NCBI GenBank assembly: GCA_963971575.1
Contig: OZ020616.1
Location: 28,934,306-28,998,305, forward strand
Direction of reading: 5' to 3'
From: Liopterus haemorrhoidalis
Lineage: Eukaryota > Arthropoda > Insecta > Coleoptera > Dytiscidae
Length of the DNA stretch: 64,000 bases
Below the pieces are notes generated by a model. It was not told where the DNA came from and did no database searches. It saw nothing but the letters and a program-made list of their open reading frames with translations. The position numbers were made by a program, and so were the translations under genes. Shown here piece by piece: positions 47,115 through 60,054 of this stretch. Position 1 is the first letter of the stretch, and each line of letters opens with the position of its first letter.

Positions 47115-48274
47115 TGATATCTTAACTATACTGATCATAACCTACAAATCTAAAGTCGTTTTTACAGCGTAAGGCATATTTTTAATTCACATTTAAAGTC
47201 AGTAATACACTATAAAATTAACCAAAATAACTAGATCTGGTTTGTCCTTCATCAAATGACTGCTTGAACTACACAAAAAAAGGATTTTTATTTTGCCAGT
47301 ATTATTAACAAAAATATTTCTAAAAATATGTGTGCAAATTAGGTATCAAAGAACGAATTAATGTAAAACGAGGTAAGCCTGCATTTATACATTAGGTATA
47401 ATAATATGTAAAAATTTTATTCAAAACATTAGGTACCTTGTTCTTCTAAGATGACATCAACGGCTTTGTATACAAAGGAATGAGAGTAAAACTAATCTAA
47501 TATAAAATTATGTATATTATTTACATTATCGCCATTTTTACATAGATAGATGTACGATCCCCATCAACCAGATTGGCCAGCGCTGCGTGTTATATTCGAT
47601 TTCTCCATGATTAGTCCTGATCTATAAACCATAGGTATCTCAGGGGACTTTTTTGTCTTTAGTAAATAATTTTACCGTTGAAGCTTTTGTTTTCTTTCAT
47701 CTTTAAGGGTTACGACGATATTCCACAGCAACCTGCTGAACCTTATAATTTTTGTCAGAAATGAAAACATACATATGTGCTCTCGCGGGCATTTTTATAG
47801 TAATACCAAACCTTAAAAGTCTGTCTGTAACTAATTTCAACATACTCTTAATGCTCAAAATCCTGGAGTCGTAGCGTGAAATTATATTGCAAGGGTGGGC
47901 ACGCGGTAAATGAAAGCCGCATTCCGGTTTTTCATATATTGTAAAGAGCCACCCTATAGTTACATTCTATTATACACAAATTCAAATTGAATTTAATTGA
48001 ATAAGTATGATTACATATTCTACACAAGTTTTCAGTGCTGTGTAAAGTATACATATATTAGGTTATTACCAGCCAACAATGACGGATTTATAATATAAAA
48101 ATTTCAATTGATTGTATCGAATCACGGGACAAGATAACACCAGTTAACCAATCACAGTCAGGGTATCACCTGTAAGCCAATCAAGAGACAGGGTGTCCCT
48201 AGTTAGCCAATCACGAGAATCTTAGGAAAAATTGACGTCACAATGTTACCGGCACTACATACAGACACTTGCTG
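47115..48274. other. no gene; short CCAAT repeats near the end
   Basis: AT-rich spacer. 48134-48218 holds three imperfect units, each with CCAATCA, between runs reading CAGGGT-TCACC/TCCC. Confidence 0.4.
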
Positions 48275-51200
48275 ATTATATATGTCTGATTCTCAGAAAA
48301 TAAATCTGCAAAATATTGTTCATATCGGTCAAAGTTTCTTGTTTATGCCTACGAAATCCCAGATATTTCTATATTTAGTTATATTCGTAGATTCTTAGAG
48401 AAAAAATCGGCAAAATATTGTTCATATCGGTCAAAGGACATAGCAGTGTCTAGAGTTTCATGTTTATGCCTACAAAACCCTAGACATTTCTGAATGAAAT
48501 TATATTCGTAGATTATTAGAGAATAAACCTGCAAAATATTGTTCATATCGGTCAAAGCATATAGCAGTGTCTAGATTTTCTTGTTTATTCCTACGAAACC
48601 CTAGACATTTCTGTATGTAATCATATTCTTAGATTCTTAGAAAAAAAAATCTGCAAAATATTGTTCATATCGGGTAAGAGATATAGCAGTGTCTAGAGTT
48701 TCTTGTTTATTCTTACGAAACCTTAGACATTTCTATATTTAGTTAAATTTGTAGATTCTTAGAAAATAAACCTGCAAAATATTGTTCATATCGGTCAAAG
48801 GATATAGCAGTGTCTAGAAATTCTTGTTTATTCCTACGAAACCCTGGATATTTCTGTATATAATTATATTCGTAGATTCTTAAAGAATAAGTCTGCAAAA
48901 TACTGTCCATATCGGTCAAAGGATATAGCAGTGTCTAGAGTTTCATGTTTATGCATACAAAACTCTAGACATTTTTGTATGTAATTTGATTCGTAAATTC
49001 TTAGAGAATAAATCTGCAAAATATTGTTTATATGGGTCAAAGGATATAGCAGTGCCTAGATTTCCTTGTTTATTCCTACGAAATCCTAGACATTTCTGTA
49101 TGTAATTATATGTGTAGATTTTTAGAGAAAAAATCTGTAAAACATTATCCATATCGGTCAAAAGATATAGCAGTGTCTAGCGTTTCATGTTTATACCTAC
49201 AAAACCCTAGACATTTCTGTATGTAATTATATTCGTAGATTTTTAGAGAATAAGTCTGCAAAATATTGTTCATATCGGTCAAAACATATAGAAGTGCCTA
49301 GAGTTTCTTGTTTATTCCTACGAAACCCTAGATATTTCTGTATTTAATTTTATTTGTAGATTTGTAGAGAATAAATCTGCAAAATATTGTTCATATCGGT
49401 CAAAGGGTATGGCAGTGTCTAGATTTTCCTGTTTATGCCTACGAAACCCTAGACATTTCTATATTTAGTTATATTCGTAAATTGTTAGAAAATAAACCTG
49501 CAAAATATTGTTCATATCGGTCAAAGGATATAGCAGTGTCTAGAGTTTCTTATTTATTCCTACGAAATCCTAGACATTTCTGTATGTATTTATATTCGTA
49601 GATTCTTAGAGAATAAATTTGCAAAATATTGTCCATATCGGTCAAAGTATATAGCAGTGTCTAGAGTTTCATGTTTATGCCTACAAAACCCTAGACATTT
49701 CTGTATGTAATTATATTCGTAGATTTTTAGAAAATAAGTCAGCAAAATATTGTTCATATCGGTCAAAGCATATAGCAGTGTCTAGAGTTTCTTGTTTATT
49801 CCTACGAAACCTTAGATATTTCTGTAATTAATTTTATTTGCAGCTTCTTAGAGAATAAACCTGCAAAATATTGTTCATATCGGTCAAAGGATATAGCAGT
49901 GTCTAGAGTTTCATGTTTATGCCTACAAAATCCTAGACATTTCTGTTTGTGATTATATTTGTAGATTCTTAGGGAATAAATCTGCAAAATATTGTGCATA
50001 TCGATCACAGCATATAGCAGTGTCTAGAGTTTCTTGTTTATGCCTACAAAACCCTAGACATTTCTGTATGTAATTATATTCGTAGATTTTTAGAAAATAA
50101 GTCTGCAAAATATTGTTCATATCGTTCAAAGCATATAGCAGTGTCTAGAGTTTCTTGTTTATTCCTACGAAACCCTAGATATTTCTGTATTTTTTACTTT
50201 ATTCGTAGATTCTTAAAGAATAAATCTGCAAAATATTGTTCATATCGGTCAAAGGGTATAGCAGTGTCTAGATGTTCTTGTTTATGCCTACGAAATCCTA
50301 GACATTTCTATATTTATTTATATTCGTAGATTTTTAGAAAATAAACCTGCAAAATATTGTTCATATCGGTCAAAGGATATAGCGGTGTCTAGAGTATCTT
50401 GTTTATTCCAACGAAACCCTAGACATTGTTGTATGTATTTATATTCGTAGATTCTTAGAGAATAAACCTGCAAAATATTGTTCATATCGGTCAAAGGATA
50501 TAGCAGTGTCTAGAGTTTCATGTTTATGCCTACAAAACCCTAGACATTTCTGTTTGTAATTATATTTGTAGATTCTTAGGGAATAAATCTGCAAAATATT
50601 GTTCATATCGATCACAGCATATAGCAGTGTCTAGAGTTTCTTGTTTATTCTTACAAATCCCTAGACATATCTATATGTAATTATATTCGTAGATTCTTAA
50701 AAAATAAATCTGCAAAATATTGTTCATATCGGTCAAAAGATATAGCAGTGTCTAGAGTTTCTTTTTTATTCCTACGAAACCCTAGACATTTCTGTATGTA
50801 ATTATATTTGTAGATTCTTAGATAATAAATCCGCAGAATATTGTTCATATCAGTCAAAGGATATAGCAGTGTCTAGAGTTTCTTGTTTATGTCTACGAAA
50901 CCATAGACATTTCTGTATATAATTTTATTTGTAGATTCTTAGAAAATAAATCTGCAAAATATTGTTTATATCGGTGAAACGATATAGCAGTGTCTAGATA
51001 TTCTTTTTTATGCCTATAAAACTCTAGACATTTCTGTATTTAGTTATATTCGTAGATTCTTAGAAAATAAACTTGCAAAATATTGTTCGTATCGGTCAAA
51101 GGATATAGCAGTATCTAGAGTTTCATGTTTATACCTACAAAACCCTAGACATGTAATTATATTCGTAGAGTCTTAGAGAATAAATCTGCGAAATATTGTT

Positions 51201-52780
51201 CATATCAATCAAAGGATATAGCAGTGTCTAGAGTTTCTTGTATATTCTTACGAAACCCTAGACATTTCTATAATTATTTATATTCGTAGATTCTTAGAAA
51301 ATAAATCTACAAAATATTGTTCATATCGATCAAAGGATATAGCAGTGTCTAGAGTTTCATATTTATGCCTACAATACCCTAGACATGTAATTATATCTGT
51401 AGAGTCTTAGAGAATAAATCTGCAAAATATTGTCCATATCGGTCAAAGGATATAGCAGTGTCTAGAGTTTCATGTTTATGCCTACAAAACCCTAGAAATT
51501 TCTATATTCGTAGATTCTTAGAAAATAAACCTGCAAAATATTGTTCATATCTGTCAAAGGATATAGCAGTGTCTAGAGTTTCTTGTTTATTCCTGCGAAA
51601 CCCTAGACATTTCTGTATGTAATTATATTTGTAGATTCTTAGAGAATAAATCTGCAAAATATTGTTCATATCGGTCAAAGCATATAGCAGTGTCTAGAGT
51701 TTCTTGTTTATTTCTACGAAACCCTTGATATTTCTGTAATTAGTTTTATTCGTAGATTCTTAGAGAATAAATCTGCAAAATATTGTTCATATCGGTCAAA
51801 GAATATAGCAGTGTCCAGATTTTCTTGTTTATTCCTACGATACCCTGGACATTTCTATATGTAATTATATTTGTAGATTCTTAAAAAATCAATCTGCAAA
51901 ATATTGTTCATATTGGTCAAAAGATATAGCAGTGTCTTGAGATTCTTTTTTATTCCTACGAAACCCTAGACATTTTTGTATGTAATTATATTTGTAGATT
52001 CTTAGATAATAAATCTGCAGAATATTGTTCATATCGGTCAAAGTATATAGCAGTGTCTAGAGTTTCTTGTTTATGCCTACGAAACCATAGACATTTCTGT
52101 ATATAATTTTATTTGTAGATTCTTAGAAAATAAATCTGCAAAATATTGTTTATATCGGTGAAACGATATAACAATGTCTAGATATTCTTGTTTATGCCTA
52201 CAGAACCCTAGACATTTTTATATTTAGTTATATTCGTAGATTCTTAGAAAATAAACTTGCAAAATATTGTTCATATCGGTCAAAGGATACAGCAGTGTCT
52301 AGAGTTTCATATTTATGCCTACAAAACCCTAGACATGTAATTATATTCGTAGAGTCTTAGAGAATAAATCTGCGAAATATTGTTCATATCGATCACAGCA
52401 TATAGCAGTGTCTAGAGTTTCTTGTTTATTCCCACGAAACCCTAGACATTTCTATATATAATTATATTCGTAGATTCTTAGAAAATAAATCTACAAAATA
52501 TTGTTCATATCGGTCAAAGTATATAGCAGTGTCTAGAGTTTAATTTTTATACCTTCGGAACTCTAGACATTTCTGCTAATAATTATATTTGTGGATTCTT
52601 AGAAAATAAATCTGCAAAATATTGTTCACATCGGTCAAATGTTATAGCAGTGTCTAGAGGTTTTTGTTTATGCCAACGAAATCCTAGACATATCTTTATG
52701 TTATTTTATCCGCATATTTTTAGAAAATAAATCTGAAAAATATTTTTCATATCGATCATAGGATATACGAGTGTCTAGAG
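48275..52780. repeat. satellite array, about 37 units of ~121 bp
   Basis: The phrase GCAAAATATTGTTCATATCG recurs at 48309, 48410, 48531, 48653, 48774, 48895 and so on, a step of 121-122 (the first unit has a 20-bp deletion). Each unit runs CATATCGGTCAAAGGATATA, GCAGTGTCTAGAGTTTCTTG, TTTATTCCTACGAAACCCTA, GACATTTCTGTATGTAATTA, TATTCGTAGATTCTTAGA. Some units lack about 12 bp (GACATGTAATTA). No coding function is likely. Confidence 0.95.
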
Positions 52781-53159
52781 CACTGGTGCTCCGCGAAATT
52801 TTTAAATCCGAATTATAGTGTTGACTCCAATCATATCTTATTACCCAGATAGAGCATTGACTCTACCGGCCTATATTATTCACTGTGCCAGACATAACTC
52901 TGTTATTGTTTTGTGACAATGAAAACAATTATTTGCTCGTCAGCATTCGTATGTTTGTGGCGACTTTTCCCTTCCTATCTCGCTGTCTGAAGTAAAAATT
53001 ATTGAAATTTGTTGCGTCGCATTTCTCATTTAAATATTTCAATGTAGGGTAACCAGACGTACTCTTTTTAAGAGTATTATAGTCTTTTTTGAGTATTATT
53101 TTCTATATTCTTACTTTTTATTAAAAAAAACCTGAATATACTCTTTTTGCTGGTTACTT

Positions 53160-53335
53160 GTATTTATCACTTCTATCTTGGAAGTGAGGACTTTTTTTTT
53201 TTTGCTCATTACGTCTATTTTGGGAGTGAGGACCTTTTTTGTTTTGCCCATTACGTCGATTTTGGGAGTGAAGACCTTTTTTTTTGCTCGTTACTATATT
53301 TTTGAGTGATGACCTCTGTTTTTTGTTCATGCTCA
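53160..53335. repeat. tandem units of about 50 bp with T tracts
   Basis: About four units GAGTGAGGACC-T(n)-GCTCATTACGTC-TATTTTGG. The block at 1381-1520 is built from the same word. Confidence 0.6.
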
Positions 53336-53338
53336 TGC

Positions 53339-53888
53339 TTTTTAGGGTTTTGCCGGTATGACCAAAAAACCCTTATACCGTCATTTTGTCGTCTGTCTGT
53401 CTGTCTGTCTGTCTGTTCGGTAAAAATTGTAGCCAAACGGCTAAACCTAGAGAGTTGAAATTTGGCATGCTTGTACAACTTTTTGACCCGCACATAGGAA
53501 AAATACTAAAACATCTAAAAAACATATCCCCCTAAAAATATAAACAAATATGTGCCCATCGAAAAAAAAAATATTTTTTTTAAATGCTGAGTAGGGTATC
53601 AAATGAAAGCCCTTAGTACGTGGATTAACGATCAAAATTTAATTTTTGCTAAATAAATTATTTTGAGGCAATTTTTGCCAAAATTAACAAAAAAAATATT
53701 TTAACATAAAATTTGTTTTTAAAGCTCTGAGATTAACAGACGATAAATTATTTTAAAAAGATCGTTCATTTTGCCGTGGTTACTACAAAGCAAAATTTGT
53801 CCTACACACTCAGCATGCAGCCTTCACTTATTATATACCTGCGAAACCCTGCAATGTGTGAAAATTCACACTTCACATCAATTTTTTT
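53339..53888 (+). mobile_element. Helitron-like tRNA-module family, copy D (middle deleted)
   Basis: TTTTTAGGGTTTTGCCGGTA opens it; ATACCTGCGAAACCCT, the hairpin GTGTGAAAATTCACAC and CACATCAATTTTTTT close it. The tRNA-like centre is missing, which leaves 550 bp. Confidence 0.7.
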
Positions 53889-54393
53889 AGTATACTCTTT
53901 TTCTGTAAAACAAATCTGGTCAGCCTATTTCAGTGTCTCCGTCAGATCCTCTGATATAGTCACATTTTATATGTTTTTATTTGGATTATGTTATGTGAGT
54001 TCTGTTCATAAGTTAGAACATCTGTAATTCAGGTCTTAGATAACTATCCGGTGAGGCATTTTTTGTTAGTGAATTATTTTTTTATGATACAGGCAAACCT
54101 ACTCCTTTAGCTCATTCTCTCTTTCGATCAGCTCTAAAGTGTGGGGAATCCCGCTGTAGCTGTAGCCGTTTTACAGATATGAAATAACGGAAAATACATG
54201 GATTGTACAATAGGGAAAATATTTTAAGATCGCAGCGCTGTTGCGGCATTCTTGGAACTTCCAAAATAGACATTCATTACATATAATCATATGGGGAATA
54301 ACGTGAATTTCAGTGTTTTCTGGTGGTTTTTGTAATTTTGCTACAATATTAATACGTGTTTTTATATAAGGTAATCAGTGAAATATTATAACA

Positions 54394-54561
54394 TCAAATA
54401 TTAATAAATAAGAATAATTTTAGGCATGTTTCTATTAATTTTTTAGGTTGTAATTGACCTTTTAGGTTATTTAGGTTAGGTAATTTTTTAGGTTGAAATG
54501 GATTTGTTTTAATCCACGAATTACACTCAGGTACACAGCAATAATATTTCGACTTCGACAT
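54394..54561 (-). pseudogene. THAP-like N-terminal fragment of the transposon's gene
   Basis: ATG at 54561 opens MSKSKYYCCVPECNSWIKTN. The C-x3-C pair after a short aromatic start resembles the first half of a THAP zinc finger, the DNA-binding module of P-element transposases. The following sequence turns into degenerate TTAGG-like repeats (AACCTAAAAAATTACCTAAC on the coding strand), so the rest of the finger and the catalytic region are lost. The assignment rests on about 20 residues and could be wrong. Confidence 0.4.
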
Positions 54562-55119
54562 GATTTTTGTCTTATCATCCACTTTAATTTAAGGTTATTT
54601 TCATTTATTATCACTTGATACCAGTAAAAACAATTTAAAACTGATTTTAAAATAATATAAAATAACATACAACTTAACAAAACGTAACAATATGATAACA
54701 CTAGTAAGATGCAAAAATATATTTTGATCCCATATAACTCAATGTAAAAAGCGATATATTGTCTATTTCTGTAGTTGCTTAAAATCTCGCCAAATGTCAT
54801 ATCGCTTAGCAATTTTTCCCTCTGTTTTACTCGTATTGGGTGTATTTTAAACTCGTCCAGGGCCGTTTCTACTATTAGGCTAGTTTAGGCGGCTGCCTAG
54901 GGCGGCAACACAGCCGAAAAATTCAAAATCAAACAGCGAAAGGTTGTACAAATTAGAAAAAAAATCTTATGTTATGTAATAATAATGTTTAATTTTCAAT
55001 AAAAATAATGTGTTTGTTTTGATGTATTTGTTTGCTTTTTGCCTTTTTATTTTGGTGCTCCGCGAATTTACCTTATGGTCAAAAGTGCTCCGTGACTTCA
55101 AAAAGGTTAAGAACCACTG

Positions 55120-55165
55120 GTCTAGAGTTTCTTGTTTATGCCTACGAAACTCTATATATATATAT
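55120..55165. repeat. last partial satellite unit beyond the transposon
   Basis: GTCTAGAGTTTCTTGTTTAT and GCCTACGAAACTCTA are satellite sequence continuing from 52780. The array ends in a short (TA)n. Confidence 0.8.
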
Positions 55166-57017
55166 AGATTTCATACAGACACTTCCTCGTGGACGAGCAT
55201 CGAATTTTCTCATTCCAATCGAGTCACAGACCCTACTTTCTCCACGACCACCAGAAAGCAAAAAAAATTAACAAATAATTATTTTAACAAACATTTTATC
55301 TTAACAAATAATTTATATTACATAACAAATTAATCAATTAATTAAACTAATGTTCCACTCGCATCGAATTTTCTCATTCCAACCTTGTTACAGAATATAC
55401 TATTCAGATATCATTAAAATCGGTGCAGTCGTTTTCCAGTTTTAAGGAAACATACTGACACACAGGCCAACACAGACCGACAGACAGACAAGCAGAAAAA
55501 CTGACAAACAGACGTTCACTTTCATATATTTTAGAGAAGATATGTTTACGTGACGTGCCCATTTGTCCTGGCGGAAGCTACCTGTAACGTCACAATGGGA
55601 ACCAAAATACTGATAACTTATAAAAACTAAATACATAAACAAAGTGTGTAGTGAAATCGGGCCTAGTACCCGGATCTATAAACACTATTATTTCAATTAT
55701 TATTACGTGTTACAATTACCCACAAAGAAATTATGCAACAAAATCAAAAATAATAAAATAGCATTGCGATTAGTAAAAAATAAAATAATTCAGTCCCGGA
55801 TCCTGCAGTCTGCCCGGTAATTTGTATCGGCTTGCCCCGTCTCTCGACGCCAATGGTAACACACTAGTGAATCGCGAATGCCAGGTATATTTAGTATCAC
55901 TCATGTGTAGAGCCCCGATTTATCCATAATTTAATATCATATTAAACAGATACCAGTATTTAAACCAGTACTTCTTAAATCGCTGTGGGCTATTAGCATA
56001 CCACAACGTGTTTTATAATATTCAGACAAATTTCGCAATATAATTCTTTAAATAATTTACAGTCTCCGTGGTAAGAGAGTTGTGAGCACAGGAACGCCGG
56101 TTGAAATCTCTCGTCAACCCCGTTCAGAAATTTCATCTACATATATTCTGCAGTCAACTCTGGGGTCTGCTCAGTGAGGTAGCCAAGTATTAAGATTTTC
56201 ATTTAATGCAGTGTATAAAATTTAAATAACATATCGATAGATTTTCTGTTATGACTTGTTTTTTAGTTCTAGATAAAGTAGAGATAAAATTGTAAAGAAT
56301 TTGCATACCAAAACATATATAAATAAATAATATTTTTTAAAAAACTGCTGGTACCTGTAAATGAACAATTTTAATATTCTGATGTGCCTTAATATAACTT
56401 AAAAATATTACATTACATTAATACTTTAATGAAGAATTTAAAATTATACATTATATTGTTTATCACAGTATTATGCTCTATGTCACCTTAGAAAAATGTA
56501 TGTAACAAGATAGGAGCTGTTTGTCCTTGCTTCGGATTGGTTTAGAACGTCATCCCTATTACACTGTTAAAATATTGTTTTTAGTCAAAGTTGACAGATG
56601 TTCAGTGTCGTACTGAACGGAAATATACATTATTTATATTATTTAATTTTTTCGTATATTTTGTTATTATTTACATATTTAGACTTTATTTATATTTTTG
56701 GCGTAGATTTTATGGAGAAAATTCTCCATGTAATTTGTTTTTACGCAGTTATATATTTTTTAGGTTATCTGACATATAAATATCTTTTGACACTTGACAA
56801 TTAACAGATCAAGATAGAGAACTAATGTCAGGCCAAAAGACAGCCCAGCTGATAGTGCCCAAAGAAGAAGTTATTGATATATTGTTTACACCTTCATATA
56901 TACATATATTTTTAATTTTTATTTCCAATAAATATTTTAATAAGAAACTTTACCTCTGAAGATATATTGTTTAATTATTACTTTATTTAAATTCTTTTAA
57001 CCAAATCTCTATTTTTA
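55166..57017. other. no gene recognised apart from a SINE relic
   Basis: It contains the degenerate SINE at 56062-56215 and two copies of GCATCGAATTTTCTCATTCC (55196 and 55363). Open frames are short and featureless. Confidence 0.4.
56062..56215 (+). mobile_element. degenerate copy of the tRNA-derived SINE
   Basis: GTCTCCGTGGTAAGAGAG resembles the SINE A-box region. GCCGGTTGAAATCTC is a damaged B box, and CTCTGGGGTCTGCTCAGTGA with CCAAGTATTAAGAT follow the body of the better copies. Confidence 0.45.
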
Positions 57018-57025
57018 TATATAGT

Positions 57026-58296
57026 CAGTGCCGCAACAACATAAATTGGCGCCTGGTGCGTAAAATTATTTGGCGCCCCCCCCCCACTCTCACTAATTAC
57101 ATACGCAATTTTTTAAATTTTTATGGTAGGGTGATTGCATCAGTAAGGGAACGTTTAAAACATTTACTTACATTGTTTTCTTCACCAAAATGTTATTTAA
57201 GATATTTACTTTTTATATTTTATACAGAATCCTTAAAATCTTGTTGTTTTATTTTGATGCAAGTGAAAATAAAAGAATAACTTAGAAAAATAAAAAACAA
57301 CTTTATTCATAAAAATCACAAAATCGCCAGAAAAGGAACACTTACTCTTAATAAAGGAACTATCTTATTACCAGTAAAGGAACATCCAAAAATATATATT
57401 ATAAAGTCATTTTTTTAACAATAAATGTATAAAAAAAAAATTAAAAAAACATTCGTTGGTATTATTTTTTAGTTTAGTTTTAACCTTTTTCTTTGGTTTG
57501 GTTTAAATTGCAATATTAACGATTATATTAACAAATTATGTTACAAATCTTTTAATAAACTCAAAAATCATGATAATCAACTAATATAAAAAGAGACAAA
57601 ATATAAACTCTAGGTCAATAAAACACAAAATGAAAAACACCTAAAATGAAACACAAAAGGGCTAAAGAAATATTATATTACATAATTGAATAACAAAATA
57701 AATAAAAAAATATATATTTAATGACAAAAAAAAGGGACATTTGAACAAAAAATAATAAATATTTAGGTATTTTAATAATATATTATATAATCACTTTAAC
57801 GGAATGGAAAATTAAAAAATATGAACTTTTCTAGCTTTTAACTGCGAAAATTCGTTAATTAAGTCTTCATAATTTAAAGACTGCGCTGTATTTTCTAGTA
57901 TTTTCTATTAAAGCTAAATTTTACAAGCTCTTGGCCCATTGTAGAACGCAAATATTTTTTTATTAACTTTAATTTACTAAAACTGCGTTAATTCGAAGCA
58001 ACAGTTACAGAGAGCGTTAAAAATATGCGCAGTGCAATACCAATATTAGGGTACACAACTTTTAAATCGTAAGTGTGGATCACTTCTAATAATTGCATTG
58101 CAGTGGCAGTTGTACAGTCATCAATTAATGATCTTGCCTGCCATTTGAAACTTTCGATTATGAAATTTGTGTTGATTATAATTTATTAATATAAAAGATA
58201 ATAATAAAAAAAAAAAAAAAATTGGCCATTCGGCGCCCCTATGAATCCGGCGCCTGGTGCGGCGGCACCTGTCGCACCACCCTTGTTGCGGCACTG
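57026..58296 (-). mobile_element. hAT transposon with perfect target duplication
   Basis: CAGTGCCGCAACAACA at the left, TGTTGCGGCACTG at the right, and TATATAGT on both sides (57018-57025 and 58297-58304). Subtermini share GGCGCCTGGTGCG on both arms. Length is 1271 bp, an internally deleted copy that keeps the 3' end of the transposase gene. Confidence 0.9.
57830..58180 (-). pseudogene. hAT transposase C-terminal domain, decayed
   Basis: The minus-strand reading IIESFKWQARSLIDDC, then YPNIGIALRIFLTLSVTVAS, RSFSKLKLIKKYLRSTMGQE and NYEDLINEF-type pieces matches the hAT_C dimerisation region (SxERSFSKLKLIKxYLRSTM). At least one stop (in place of the conserved Glu before RSFSK) and frameshifts disable it. 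Confidence 0.75.
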
Positions 58297-58304
58297 TATA
58301 TAGT

Positions 58305-60054
58305 ATATAAATTTTAAAAATTGATATTTTTTTAACTTTTTCAAATTTCCCATTAAACTGAATTTATGTCGTATAAATAACGTAAGTGTATTATCTGCCT
58401 TGTTTATTTCAATATCTTATATATTAATACCTCTTTATGTTAAAAAAAAATCACTTGTTAACCCAGTTACTACACCCATGCCCTAGTTGTAACTTATTTT
58501 AAATTTCCCGCTATATTGTATTTGTCCAGTGTAAATCGTACACGGTTCGCAGCACTATCTACTTTTTTTCTATATTGTGAAAATTGTTGACGTGTTAAAT
58601 ATAAAAATAAAAAAGCAAATACTAAATATTAGTGTGGAAAGAGTCTATTGTGCATCTACTAGCTGAGATATATTATTTTCTGACATATCAATTACACAAA
58701 GAATCACCGACAAACACCCCAATAGCACGTTGACAAATATATTCAGGGAGACACACAGAAAAATCTTCAAACCCTCTCTCTTATTCTAAAGTACGAATCA
58801 GTTATATAAAAAAACATCAGTTCTCACACATCTAACCATATTTCTAAAGCATAAACACATTTTTTCAACTAAAACGAAACGCGCTCACAAGTTATTGATC
58901 ATTTTCTCACCTTCCTTCTTTCAGGTGTGAAAAACTGCGCGTTTTACATTCCCCCAATATGCCCTATCTCTACCCCGTGACGATACAACAACGATCCGTC
59001 TACTTGACGTGGTCTATACTGTTGGTAAGATAAGAGCTCCATCAAAGAGGAGCCTCTAGATATATCAGACGCCCTCGTCACCGTCTGCCGACCCTCGCCT
59101 TACGTTGTATCGAATCATATAGATGTCGTCCGAAGATTTCGCCAAATTAGAATTTATACAAACATTTCACCCCTCCCTGAACGTCGCTGGAATTTCGAAA
59201 CATCAGTGGTTTTCCATATATCACAAGTCAAGCGGTAGTCAACGCTGAATGAATATTTTCTGGAATGCATTTGCCAAGACTTTTCCAAAAGAAAATGGGA
59301 GTAAGCTTTGGTGAGATCTACACCATAGTAATCTTGAATTTATTTGTATTGCAATGTCGGGTACGTCACTCTTAAATCTCGACAAAAAGAGAGGATGTAA
59401 AAAGCACATTTTATCAAGCTGATTGAGATTACATTGTTTTAAAGTTTGATACGTGTCTTGTCTCTGCAGTGTACTGATTATAATGAAAAATATAAACAGC
59501 AATAATTTAATCTGGGAAAGCTATGTATGCAGTCATTACAGATAATTATAAAAATTATTTTCCTAGCAGGATATTTTTAATATTTTGAATGCGTTTTAAC
59601 TAAAAACAAGTTATTATAGAATAAATTTACCATATCAAAAACAAAATGGACATATACATATATCAAACAATCATGTTCCCTTTTATGTTCGTTTCATATT
59701 GTTATTTATTTAATTGACCATTGTATCACTAATATTACTGGAATTTTGTTTATCTTTTTATAGCTCAAAAATAATGTTTGTATTAAATTAAATGGTGCTT
59801 TCCAACCGGTGCGTTTCGACATCTTAGTGTGTTATGAATAGTTCGTAAAGATGTCGCGAAATTTATGATTTAAATGTTTTAACTGTTTATTGTTGTACAG
59901 ATCTAAACAAAACTAAAAATATCAATTACAATGTATAAGAGTCATTAAAAATATGTATTAGAATTAAATATTTTGTTTCACCTTTTTAATACTTATCTTC
60001 ACTATACTTTTTTTTTTTTTTTCTTAAGGGTTATCACCATTTTTAAACAATAAT
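58305..60054. other. no certain gene
   Basis: 58900-59300 is less AT-rich. It holds a weak exon candidate at 58925-59024 and, on the other strand, an 87-codon frame (59239-59502) preceded by TACACTGCAG, a possible splice acceptor. Neither encodes a recognisable domain. Confidence 0.35.
58925..59024 (+). CDS. weak candidate internal exon, unidentified
   Basis: A good acceptor (CACCTTCCTTCTTTCAG) and donor (GTAAGATAA) bound 100 bases in which one frame is open throughout (CEKLRVLHSPNMPYLYPVTI ...). The other two frames have stops. There is no homology I recognise and no partner exon, so this may be chance. Confidence 0.15.

Larger units (their letters stand above)
52781..55119 (-). mobile_element. 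hAT/P-type transposon in the satellite, THAP-like gene start
   Basis: GTCTAGAG, a word of the satellite unit, is present on both sides (52773-52780 and 55120-55127), a perfect 8-bp duplication. The right end reads inward CAGTGGTTCTTAACC; the left end CACTGGTGCTCCGCG is shortened but similar. The element holds the block at 53047-53921 with AGGGTAACCAGACGT-type ends, which in turn holds Helitron-like copy D. The right arm duplicates 9261-9849. An 8-bp duplication fits both hAT and P elements. Confidence 0.8.

Noticed and set aside
48949..50329. Short open frames in the satellite (for example near 48949, 49802 and 50141)
   Set aside because: The 121-bp unit is not a multiple of three, so the frames differ from unit to unit and end by chance.
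48275..52780. CRISPR-like regular repeats
   Set aside because: Units are contiguous and similar throughout with no unique spacers, and the context is eukaryotic; this is a satellite.
53047..53921. Separate transposon with AGGGTAACCAGACGT ends
   Set aside because: The inverse end (AGGCTGACCAGATTTG) matches only loosely and no duplication was found, so it is only mentioned within the larger element.
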